Below are positions 1 to 11,200 of a stretch of DNA of 64,000 bases, piece after piece. The stretch covers positions 2,007,798-2,071,797 of the forward strand of contig JACTAT010000061.1 in assembly GCA_014526335.1 (NCBI GenBank), in the 5' to 3' direction. Under the pieces are notes generated by a model. The model worked only from the letters and a program-made list of their open reading frames with translations. It searched no databases and was not told the DNA's origin. The position numbers and the translations under genes were made by a program. Each line of letters begins with the position of its first letter. Position 1 is the first letter of the stretch. Source of the DNA: Chrysaora quinquecirrha (Eukaryota > Cnidaria > Scyphozoa > Semaeostomeae > Pelagiidae).

Positions 1-69
1 GCAAAACTCAATGTGGGAACTTGCAATCAAATATACCTCTAACAACCCCCAGAGTTCCTAAATATAAAC

Positions 70-233
70 TTAACGCGTGGCGGCCTCTAAGACAGACAAA
101 TGAGACAATAACACACATAGGGTTGGCAGTATTTGGGATCGTATTCGGCGAATTTACCAACGTATAATAACTAATAATGATGTATATGTGTATAAATTCT
201 CATTTGCCACCAATTCTTGGTGGCCAATCCGCC
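70..233. repeat. 164-bp duplicated segment, copy 1
   Basis: This segment recurs almost unchanged at 3387-3550. It starts at a TTAACGCG junction and contains the hairpin GCCACCAATTCTTGGTGGC. The flanks of the two copies differ, which marks a discrete duplicated or transposed unit. No coding potential was recognised. Confidence 0.85.
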
Positions 234-412
234 TTCTACGATCCAAGTAATTAATAGGAAATGTTTACGAGTTCGACAATGTCCTCTTATGTAAAAGTGT
301 TCTGATATGTGTTAATCTGCTTCTCACTAGTTCTTCAGACAGGATTATTTTGACTTCATTCTTTGACGTCCAACATCAGTTTTCTACTAGAATTTTGAGA
401 GGTAACAATCAT

Positions 413-416
413 CTTC

Positions 417-447
<31 letters not shown>

Positions 448-459
448 ATCAATCATCAT
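413..459. repeat. (TCA)n microsatellite
   Basis: A short run of TCA/ATC triplets lies just upstream of the large minisatellite. It is simple sequence with no recognised function. Confidence 0.9.
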
Positions 460-540
460 CTTTCCAACGTCCTTCTTACATAATCGACGAGGAGTTTCCA
501 GCTCATAATCTCTTCAACTTCAACTGCGTTTCGGAGGCTG

Positions 541-1640
541 ACATGGTTACATCCGCTATTGTTACATACGCTTCATACGCTATTGTTACCTACTCTCATA
601 TGCTTACATACGCTCATGTGGTTACATACGCTATTGTTACATAGGCTTCATACGCTATTGTTGCCTACTCTCATATGCTTACATACGCTCATGTGGTTAC
701 ATACGCTATTGTTACATACGCTTCATACGCTATTGTTACCTACTCTCGTATGCTTACATACGCTCATGTGGTTACATACGCTATTGTTACATACGCTATT
801 GTTACATACGCTATTGTTAAAAACGCTATTGTAACATACGCTGAATACGCGTTTGATACCTACTCTCATACGCTTACATACACTATTGTTACATATGCTA
901 TTGTTACATACGCTATTGTTACATACGCTTCATACGCTATTGCTACCTACTCTCATATGCTTACATACGGCCATGTGGTTACATACGGCCATGTGGTTAC
1001 ATACGTTCATGTGGTTACATACGCTATGGTAACATACGCTGAATACGCTTTTGATACCTACTCTCATACGCTTACATACGCTCACGTGGTTGCATACGCT
1101 ATAGTTACATACGCTGCATACGCTATTGCTACCTACTCTCATATGCTTACATACGGCCATGTGGTTACATACGCTCATGTGGTTACATACGCTATTGTTA
1201 CATACGCTTCATACGCTATTCTTACCTACTCTCATATGCTTACCTACGCTCATGTGATTACATACGCTATTGTTACATACGCTGCATACGCTATTGCTAC
1301 CTACTCCCATATGCTTACATACGGTCATGTGGTTACATACGCTATTGTTACATACGCTTCATACGCTATTCTTACCTACTCTCATATGCTTACATACGCT
1401 CATATGCTTACATACGCTCATGTGGTTACATACGCTATTGTTACATACGCTGCATACGCTATTGTTACCTACTCTCATATGCTTACATACGCTCATGTGG
1501 TTACATACGCTCATGTGGTTACATACGTTATTGTTGCATACGCTTCATACGCTATTGTTACCTACTCTCATATGCTTACATACGCTCATATGCTTACATA
1601 CGCCCATAAGCTTACATACACTACATACGCTTACATACGG
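541..1640. repeat. TTACATACGCT minisatellite, open in several frames
   Basis: About 1.1 kb of variant units share the core TTACATACGCT, followed by ATTG, CATGTGG or TCATATGC spacers. Unit lengths are mostly multiples of three and lack stop codons, so long open frames run through it: 327 codons at 675-1658, a second plus frame, and a minus frame. The translated product is a monotonous TYA-HVV-TYA-IV type repeat. Openness in several frames at once points to repeat composition rather than selection on a protein. It abuts the palindrome minisatellite that follows. Confidence 0.9.
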
Positions 1641-1646
1641 TCGTCT

Positions 1647-2875
1647 GGTTTTGCCTGAACTTCAGGGATTTACTTTTCACGGAACTTCCGTGTTTGATTT
1701 CTTTCTGCCCTGAACTTCAGGGGATTTTCATTTTTTGGGAAACTTTCCCTTTCAACTTTTTCATTTTTAGGGAAACTTTCCCTTTCAACTTTTGCCCTGA
1801 ACTTCAGGGATTTTTATTTTTTGGGAAACTTTCCCTTTCAACTTTTGCCTGAACTTCAGGGATTTTCATTTTTTGGGAAACTTTCCCTTTCAACTTTTGC
1901 CCTGAACTTCAGGGGATTTTCATTTTTTGGGAAACTTTCCCTTTCAACTTTTGCCTGAACTTCAGGGATTTACTTTTCACGGAACTTCCGTGTTTGATTT
2001 CTTTCTGCCCTGAACTTCAGGGGATTTTCATTTTTTGGGAAACTTTCCCTTTCAACTTTTTCATTTTTAGGGAAACTTTCCCTTTCAACTTTTGCCTGAA
2101 CTTCAGGGATTTTCATTTTTTGGGAAACTTTCCCTTTCAACTTTTTCATTTTTAGGGAAACTTTCCCTTTCAACTTTTGCCTAAACTTCAGGGATTTTCA
2201 TTTTTTGGGAAACTTTCCCTTTCAACTTTTGCCTGAACTTCAGGGGATTTTCATTTTCTGGGAAACTTTCCCTTTCAACTTTTTCATTTTTAGGGAAACT
2301 TTCCCTTTCAACTTTTGCCTGAACTTCAGGGATTTTCATTTTTTGGGAAACTTTCCCTTTCAACTTTTGCCTGAACTTCAGGGATTTTCATTTTTTGGGA
2401 AACTTTCCCTTTCAACTTTTGCCTGAACGATTTTCATTTTTTGGGAAACTTTCCCTTTCAACTTTTTCATTTTTAGGGAAACTTTCCCTTTCAACTTTTG
2501 CCTGAACTTCAGGGATTTTCATTTTTTGGGAAACTTTCCCTTTCAACTTTGCCTGAACTTCAGGGGTTTACTTTTCACGGAACTTCCGTGTTTGATTACT
2601 TTCTTCCCTGAACTTCAGGGGATTTTATTTTTTGGGAAACTTTCCCTTTCAACTTTGCCTGAACTTCAGGGGTTTACTTTTCACGGAACTTCCGTGTTTG
2701 ATTACTTTCTTCCCTGAACTTCAGGGGATTTTCATTTTTTGGGAAACTTTCCCTTTCAACTTTGCCTGAACTTCAGGGATTTACTTTTCACGGAACTTCC
2801 GTGTTTAATTTCTACCTGCCCTGACTTCAGGGGATTTTAATTTTGCTTTCAACTTTTCCTCAACTTCAGGCAATT
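1647..2875. repeat. Minisatellite of three palindromes centred on AACTT
   Basis: The array alternates three perfect odd-length palindromes: CCTGAACTTCAGG (about 17 copies), GGGAAACTTTCCC (about 19) and CACGGAACTTCCGTG (5, at about 1678, 1978, 2575, 2686 and 2788). They are separated by T-rich spacers such as GATTTTCATTTTT and TTTCAACTTTTG. All three share the AACTT core with different self-complementary arms. Near 2830-2875 the array decays into single AACTTCAGG or AACTTTTCC fragments. Short open frames within it are incidental. Confidence 0.9.
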
Positions 2876-3205
2876 TCTTTCCTTTCTACCTTGGACAACT
2901 GAATTATGACAAGGAGCACGTGGTGCAGAGAATTTCCTACAGTTGTGGTGTGGGAGGGCAGGAGGTAGTGACAAAAATGTGCTAAAATGAAAAGAAAAAT
3001 GCATGAACCTGTGGAAAGAAAATGTTAACCTCTGACTATTGAACACAACCGATGGAACAATTTCCATGTTGGGGATGTGTTTGATGACAATGATTAAATT
3101 GCCCCCTGGAAAGTGCATTGCATTTCTCCGGTAGAACAATGATGCGAATATACTGGGGCTACCATTGTGAGGCAATATTAGAGCTCCTAAGGGAGGGTGG
3201 GTGGG

Positions 3206-3391
3206 AAAGGAATCATGACATTGATATCTAACATTTATTAACCAGCTTGTTATTTTGTAGAAAGATTGCAACCTTCCCTCATCGATGCTTCTTGTGGCTG
3301 AATGCCAAGCACATGGCTGCAAGCAGGGGAATGGAACCGAGACCTTCGCGTTAATCATCATTTACTCCTGGGGCGTAAATGGACCATTAAC
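3206..3391. repeat. 186-bp duplicated segment, copy 1
   Basis: It matches 4561-4746 nearly base for base. Here it ends at TTAA and runs straight into the 164-bp segment, whereas the second copy continues into unrelated sequence after TTAAC. On the minus strand it carries GGTTCCATTCC, close to a tRNA B box, so it may be SINE-related; that is only a guess. Confidence 0.8.
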
Positions 3392-3550
3392 GCGTGGCGG
3401 CCTCTAAGACAGACAAATGAGACAATAACACACATAGGGTTGGCAGTATTTGGGATCGTATTCGGCGAATTTACCAACGTATAATAACTAATAATGATGT
3501 ATATGTGTATAAATTCTCATTTGCCACCAATTCTTGGTGGCCAATCCGCC
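3387..3550. repeat. 164-bp duplicated segment, copy 2
   Basis: Second copy of the unit at 70-233. It begins at the TTAA that closes the 186-bp repeat. Comparison with the copy-free junction at 4741-4750 is consistent with insertion at TTAA, but a matching TTAA is not visible at the right end. Confidence 0.8.
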
Positions 3551-4560
3551 AAAATACTGCCCAAATAGCCAACCCTGAACAGACACTGGAAATGAGCACT
3601 GCAAAACATCAGAAGAACCGGGGAGTGGTGTAGACTCAGCCTTAGCCAGAATACTCTGGGACCAGGCAACATATATGCGTGTTAATTATGAAGACCAAGA
3701 GGCCTGTATACAAATAATAGCTTTGTTTAATACCATAAGACTGAAAATGAATGAGCCTTGAACTTTGGTAATATAGAATCAACTGCAAACAATGGTAAGA
3801 AATGCCTGTTGAAATGTCTGCCTGTCGAATGCAGGCCCTTTATTTACCATGTACCCTATACTGAAATTGGTGTAATAATGCTTAAAAAGGCAGAACAAAA
3901 TTAGTAAAATGTGTGGAGGGTAGGCAGTGCCAGTATAACCTGAAATAAATGGAACTAGGATGCCAATCAACTCCACATGCTGGGACCATTGTTTGCCTGC
4001 CTGTCTCAGCTTGAAAGGAAACAGGAAGGGCAGGGCAATGGATTCTGTAGGCCTAGTGATTTTCTCCCTAGACCAGGTTGAGACGAATAGGCGTGATATA
4101 ACTAATAAAGAAAAACATTGCACAATACTTCCTTTTATCCCAAGTTATTGGCTTTTCTCTAAATGGAAACTTTTACTGATATCGCCTTAGCTCCTTGACC
4201 CATGCACATCTAATTCTTTGGACTTTCATCTGGTTCGTTCTCCGCTCCTGGTCTGATTTTCTTGGCGGCGAAGGCGAGCCGGATGACATATTTCTTCCCC
4301 GAAAGGGATTTTTAACGTATCGCCGACTTTAGCTAACCTCAAAAGGGCACAGTTCATGTTGGATATTGAAGAGGCACGGTTGAACGTGGTAATTTAACGT
4401 TAAACCCACGGAAGGGTTCCTTGACTTGACTAGGCCCAGCGGTGTCTTCTCTAGCTTGCTTGTCCAACCGAATTCTCACAACATTTGAGGTCAAACTCAC
4501 ACTGATAGAACCATTACTTGAAAATTTAGCCTAAGCAAAACACAAGCAGATGATTGAGAA
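3551..4560. other. Unassigned FMNL intron or upstream sequence
   Basis: No exon, RNA gene or repeat was recognised here. Short open frames near 3779-4190 overlap on both strands, show no family resemblance and have no convincing splice context. Confidence 0.5.
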
Positions 4561-4746
4561 AAAGGAATCATGACATTGATATCTAACATTTATTAACCAG
4601 CTTGTTATTTTGTAGAAAGATTGCAACCTTCCCTCATCGATGCTTCTTGTGGCTGAATGCCAAGCACATGGCTGCAAGCAGGGGAATGGAACCGAGACCT
4701 TCGCGTTAATCATCATTTACTCCTGGGGCGTAAATGGACCATTAAC
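4561..4746. repeat. 186-bp duplicated segment, copy 2
   Basis: Copy of 3206-3391. It ends about 50 bp before the first formin exon in the window, so it lies in intron sequence. Confidence 0.8.
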
Positions 4747-4795
4747 TGATTGTGATCAATTTTTCTTTATGTAACTGTTTTTTACTTCATTGCAG

Positions 4796-7700
4796 CCTTA
4801 CAGAAACTGTCGTCCAAAATTACACTTCTTTCTGCCAATAAAGCCAGAAATCTAGGTAAATTTATCAAATTTATTTTTGGATTCTCTTTAATTTTGAAAA
4901 TATTAGTGAAAGATTTAGCTGAAGTACGTTTTAGAATATGCAGCACAAAAATGTAATGATAGATAGAAGAATTTATATTTATATTTATATTTATATTGAT
5001 TTATATTTTATATTTATAAGGTCTTATTTTTTCTTATAGTTATAACAAAAAGAAGAATTGGAAAAACTGCAGCAGCAGTTAGAGAGTCGATTAATTGCTG
5101 TGATTTGGTATCGTTACCTTCAGAACATGCGGAACTGTTGCTGAAATTTGTGCCCACCAAGGACGAGGTATTGTTTAAATGTATTATGCTGCTAAAGGCC
5201 ACGAGCTTTTAGGAAGACAATATAGTGCACCCTTTCTTTAGTAGATACCCAGGGGGGAGGACAGGAGTATGCTGCCGAGATGTTACCGATCCACCCACCT
5301 ATTATGTAGACAGAAACAAGGCACAGACCCTATATTATGGGTAATAACAAGCAGAATATCAGAGAATATCAGAGTAATAAGGCTTTCTAGGCTATATCAT
5401 TGCACCACGAACATCTTCAACGCGATAAAGTGAAATTTTTAAAGTTTTGTTCTTGTTGCATTAGCTAGTCAGAATTACCGGTCGTTTGGCGCTGCTGCAA
5501 GCATTGAGGTAATCCACTCTGAGCCCAGTCTATCGCCGTCAGTCTGTCTGTGAACAAATTAATTTTGCTCCTTAATTTTGACATTCAGATTTCTTATTCC
5601 AGCTGGCAGGACTGGCTAAAAATGCAAAAGACTATGAAAGATTTGGAGAAGCAGAACAGTTTTTATTTCAGGTATTTCAGATAAATTCTAATTACTTGCC
5701 ATGTTCTTATTGCCCAGACAGATCTGCTATCAACTAAAATTGTTGAGAAAACAACGCATTATCGAGATACTCTATCGAGAACACCATCAACACCAACTTT
5801 TTATCTGTGTTGTTTCTGTGTTATTTCTTCGTAGTAAAGACATTAACTAGCAGGAAAGCATTGTATATATCAAGTATTTGTCTGTTTCCCACGCCCTTAT
5901 ACCTCCAAGCTGCAATGGCATTTTTACGTCAAACGCTACCGAACAAAATGGACTGCTATCAACGTCTATCTTTATATCATGGTCTCCACAGCGTCATTTC
6001 GCCTCTAAACATACCCTTTTATCACAGAAGACCTAAATTTTCTCTTCATTTATAAAAGCAGTCAGATTGCAAAGGCTGAAATTCATTCCAACATCTTATC
6101 GTATGATGAAATGTTAAGTAGATATAAGATGGGGAAGGACATCAACCCTTGCACTCACTTCACGGGTTTCTCGCGTTGATTTGCAGAGCTCTGGCTGAAA
6201 CGCTTATCTACGAGAGCGAGATTAGTTGTACGTCTCTGGACGGTTAGGGTAACTGAACAGTAACTTTTCTTGTTAGAGGCACGTATCTATACTCAAACGT
6301 ATCACCTATTCGGTTTGGGGTCAGTAATAAGGAAGGAGTTAGGTCCTGGGTAAACGATCAAACATTAATGATCAAACATTTGAAATTTGATTTACAAACA
6401 ATGTTCGACTGTTTCTCGCAAGAACAAATGTTTGATCAGAAATGTTTTGCGACGTGGCCAAACGGTCAAACAGTTTGTTTGACATCCAAATTTCAGTTGT
6501 TTGACCAACAAAGTTTTCAGGGCCTTAGGGTAAAGGTTTGGGTTGTTCTGGTAGACGGCAATTATCTTCAAATTGATGTTGTTGTCGTGTAAAGTGATTT
6601 TCGTATTGTTATTCGTTCTTGTTTTTTTCTTAGATGGCAAAAGTGGAAAGATACGAGGCCAAACTGAGTGTAATGGCCTATATTGGGTTATTTGATGAAT
6701 TGATACGAAGTGTTGGCCCGGTACGTGTTTATATTTATTTCTTACCGGCAATAGATAGAACCAGAACAGGTTTTGCACCCGCGAAATTTCGCTCAAGATG
6801 CGAAATTAGTAATCCCTGATACACATTCAGCTATATCGATATGAAGGAAAACATGATCGACCGATACGAGAAGGAAAATTTCGAATCCTTTGGCTTTTAA
6901 AAGAGTAGAGCCCTTTGAGTCTCCCAATCATAGTATTTGACTTAATTAACGTTCCCTCATGTCTGGGCCCCCTTTTGCAGGAAGTGCTATGACCTTGAAA
7001 GGCCATTTGTGTAGATCTGGTTAGCTGCGATTGTCCCCCCGCCTGTAAGGATAGAAATGAGGGAATGCCCTGTCGACAATGTGTTGATCCTATCAATTAC
7101 TCACGTTTTTTCGAAAATTCATCTAACTATCCTTACCCTAATGTTTCAGATTTGTCCCTTTTTTATTTCTGCGTTTTTCATGTACAGAAAATAAAATCCC
7201 ACAAATTTGTTTTATAACTGATTTTCTTTTTTTCAGCGGATAGATGCTGTACTAAGTGCTGCTTCTTCAATAATCAGTAACAAGAAATTAAAGAAAGTAT
7301 TCGAGGTATGGTTGAAATTTGGTTAAGAAATATTTGTATTTTTTGGCTATACAAGCTCTATAGTACTGTTCGGACGGTCTAGTACACTAACTCCAGATCG
7401 ATATATCTTTGAATTGCAATCTGATTGCAATAGTGCAACAGCGGACTTCTCTTTGCTGCTAAAGCTTAACTCCCATCTCATAGATAGCCTACACGCTTTT
7501 TTTTATAAAGAACCACTTTATAAGGAACCTACATGTAGAAGGCTCGAAAATTTAAAGAACTTATACTACTAAAGAGAAAATCATTAAGGAACTTTTGAAT
7601 GTTGAATGCTTTTATCACTACAAATAATCAAGAATTAGAAAGCCGGTTCCATTCATTTGCAGTCGAAAATCACATAAATTGTACGTTAGAGCATGTATCC

Positions 7701-8263
7701 AATGTTTCTTTGAGTAGTCTCGAGCTTTGCTCACAAGCAAATGTCTCTCTTTTATTGTTAAGACCACTGCATGTGCAGTTAAAATTAAGGAACTATTAAG
7801 GAACTTTTGGAACTACAATTGCCTCAAAAGAGGCCCAAAAATAAGGAACTTCAAGAACTAGGCCTTGAGGTAGGTTCCTTATAAAAGAAGCGTGTACTGC
7901 ATTTGCTCGAGTAAGTGTCCGGGGTGCGGGGTGCTTATTTAAAAATCCGTCTATTAAGTAGCAATTACTTGAAAATTTATAAACAAACTAACGTTCTGTC
8001 GGAAATTAGCAGCAACTACTAAAAGGTATTTCTTGATTCCTTACGTGAGAAGCTTGCACAAATACCATAATAGGAGTGTCTGGGACCAACTCGAGGGGCA
8101 GCTCAGTCCAAGAGCGCTTTTTCGAGAGAGTGTACTGTACGTATTCGAGAAAATAAGATATTTATTTCATATCCTTCTTTAGGTAATTTTACTACTTGGA
8201 AATCACATGAATGGTTCACGTCGAGGATACGCCCAAGGCTTCAAACTTGAATCACTGACAAAG
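4796..8263 (+). CDS. FMNL: FMNL FH2 exons, first cluster (six exons)
   Basis: Exons 4796-4855 (enters mid-codon, leaves phase 1), 5040-5167, 5603-5671, 6634-6720, 7237-7305 and 8183-8263 are all bounded by AG and GT and join in one frame. They encode the FH2 core from the lasso/knob region through the GNHMN motif, equivalent to GNYMN of vertebrate formins. The stretch from LPSEHAELLLKFVPTKDE to GEAEQFLFQ aligns without gaps to Diaphanous-type FH2 when 5167 is joined directly to 5603. Confidence 0.87.
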
Positions 8264-11200
8264 GTAAAATTATTTTGATTTTTCCTTAAATTGTTTCTCA
8301 CTCATAGAAACCTCCCGAATAGTTCTGTTCTCCAATGGCGTTCCTTACCTGTGACTGGAAGAGACTTAATAACCTTAAGCCCTGGCCTAACAATCAAACA
8401 TTGCTGGTCAAACATATGAAATTTTTTGTCAAACAAATTCAGACCCTTGTTACAAAACTATGGCGTAGTTTTCAAACTGTCACTGCCTCTTTTTGGGCTA
8501 AGTGAAGTCATCAGTTCAACTCGACACAGTGCTAGAAATTTTGTTAGGCCACGATTTTCTCAACTTGAATAAAACGTCCTTGGGTTAAGTCACGTGAGAC
8601 AATGCTTTGCGAATCTTTGATTTTCTTTGCTGACGAAAATGAGATTGTAGCCTGGGGGCAGAGATCCCAGAGATTAGTCTATGACAGAGCTTTCGTATCG
8701 AAATATTCATCTTTGCTGAGGCATTAGTTCTGTTTGCTAATTTTCTACTGTTATTTTCCTTTCGTCATGAAAGAATATCAGTTCTTTTATGGTAGCATTC
8801 CTTACTTCTTTGTTGATTCCGTGACATAACATTTAACCTTGAGCCGAATCAAATATTGCTTTTTGTTTGTTATACATTAGCAAATATTTTGTAATCTATC
8901 ATATAGTTTTATTACTTTACATACTGTTCCTGTTCAAAGTTCACACAGCTAAAATAAGGCCATTTTTGTTTGACGTCATGCTATCCGTTAACCACATCTC
9001 AAAGTTGTTAATGGTTTAAATCCTTAATAATGGTATCCTTAGTGGCTGAACTATGAATTTATAGCCCTGAATTAAATGCCTTTCCCCTCTCTTTTTCCCA
9101 ATAAATTGCCATATTTGCTGATTTTCTTTCTTATGCCAGTCTGACAAGTCGTATGTTGTATCGGCTGCACTGGTCTGCACTGGTCTCCCTTCGAATTCCT
9201 CATGTCTCGTAGCTTTTTCAATGTATGGCATTTCTCACCTCGTCTATTGCAACTTGGAGGTGGCCGAGTGGTCAAGTTGTTCCACTCACCATTGGTAGGT
9301 CGACAATTCGAATTGCATAGTGGCCACCTTCCACAAGCCTATTATAAAACAGCTATCCATCCTTCTGAGTTCTATAACTGAGTACCCAGGGTATTCGCTC
9401 TCAAGAACGTCAACGTGGGGGGCAAAACCTTCAGGTCCATAGCCTTATAGCTTCTAGTCCCATGTTAACAAATAATGACAACTTGTTTGCTTCTCCTATC
9501 ATTTGCTTCGTCTTTCTATCCCTTGCCTCGGTTCTCGTACCATTTGTCATTGCCTCATTTCATTCCCAGCATCTCTCGTATCTTTGGCCTCACCTTTCCT
9601 TCTCGGTCGCGTTTCTCGTCTTTTGCCCCATCTCTCTTATTTTCCCTCGTATTTTGTACCATATTTAGTAAACCCTGTCAGTTTTCTAGCAGTGTTTCCT
9701 CCTCTTACCTGGGTTACCTGGGGTTATCTGGGACGGGGTATCTCACACACATGGAGGAACCCCTCCCCAGCTTCACTGGATGCCCTTTTGTATTTCGGAA
9801 GTCTTCTCCACTGCCCGTCGCAAGGACTCCCCCACGCCACCATCCTAACGCTTCTGCCGTCTACTTCTTCGCCTGTAACCTGTCCTAGCTTGCCATTTAC
9901 CCTCTTGTTCATATTTAAAAGTCCCCCTCCGTTTCTTTCATTCGCTTTTACATTCGATGTTGGTGATCTTGTGATTCTATATGGCGCGCCAAACCGGCCA
10001 AAAATATAACTTTTGCTGACAGTAATTTGTTATATTTTTCTGCACGATTTTATATTTTTACTGTACGACTTTATATTTTTGTTGCACGACTTTATATTTT
10101 TGTTGCACGACTTTATATTTTTACTGCACGATTTTACACTTTTGCGGACAGAACTTTAAATATTTGTGCTCGATTATTATAAACGGGCACATATTTTAAT
10201 CGGGCACATATAACTTTTGCTGACAGCAAAAGTTATATATTTTCAAAATGAACCTGTCAATCAATCAATCAAGAATGTTCACGGGGGTTATATGACTAAC
10301 GCTTTTTCTCATGGTGTGACGTATGGGAATCTCCCTTAGCCTTCCTTCCACTCCACGTGCAAGAGGGAAGAAAAAGACGAAGAAAACAAAGCACCGATAC
10401 AGTAGCTTTGCCACTTGCTTCCAGTTAAACCCTAAGGAAACAAGTCCTTCTACCTGTCCAAAGTCGATTTGATACTTTGGTCGCCCTGGTCTTCCGGTGA
10501 AAACCCTCGTTGTTTTAAAATTTGCGGGTATGGTTTGACTACTATGCAATGCCTGCTAACTGATAACCTTTTTTAGGTTGTTCTATACCAAGAAGACTAT
10601 CCATTTGCACAACTATGTCTCTGGGAAGATTTTAATCAGAAACAATGGTGTTTAGAATACCATGAACATGATCAGATCTCCATAAACGATTTCAAGGTTA
10701 CTAGCGCCATTATGAATTAGGTGAAAATTTTGGCATAATGGCGGCTCGCAGCAAAAACAAAAACAAGCCGCAGGTTTGAAAATTCATCAAAATTAGTTAA
10801 AACAAGGAATTCTAATGAACTTTTGATTTTAAAGTAGAATAATAACTTATCTAATGAAATGAAATCATAATTGAAAGAAACTAGACGCTTTTCTGTGTTT
10901 TCTACGTCGATTTGCAGAGCAACCAGAAAACGGCCTAGCCAAGGTAGGTATTCGTAAAATCGTATTTTTGGGCTGGTGGGTGATAGTTTGAGGCCGTTTT
11001 TCGTGTTATTCGAAAGATAAAAGGTGGCTTTACATGCTCTGAAGGTTTCGTAGCCCTTGACCTCCGTTTGACGAAGTTATGTGTTCTCAAAGTGGGAGTT
11101 CACATGTGCACAGTTTATGATGTGACATGCGAGGAGCTCACCTCTTTGCTTCATTTATTTCTGCTTGTTCATTGGTTTAACAAAGAGGGGATACCTCCCA

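Noticed and set aside
675..1658. 327-codon open frame
   Set aside because: Lies entirely in the TTACATACGCT minisatellite; other frames on both strands are open as well, so openness follows from the repeat.
2849..3361. 170-codon minus-strand open frame
   Set aside because: Runs across the edge of the palindrome minisatellite and a duplicated segment; no family resemblance or splice support.
4333..4388. Possible upstream FMNL exon (QFMLDIEEARLNV)
   Set aside because: It ends in phase 0 but the next exon at 4796 needs phase 1, and no formin resemblance is convincing.
5473..5508. In-phase 36-bp exon candidate (NYRSFGAAASIE) with AG and GAG|GTAATC sites in FMNL
   Set aside because: Joining 5167 directly to 5603 aligns without a gap to Diaphanous-type FH2; adding these 12 residues breaks that alignment. 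It could still be a rare cassette exon.
9261..9320. tRNA gene
   Set aside because: A box is perfect but the B box is weak and no paired acceptor stem is present; a SINE head fits better.
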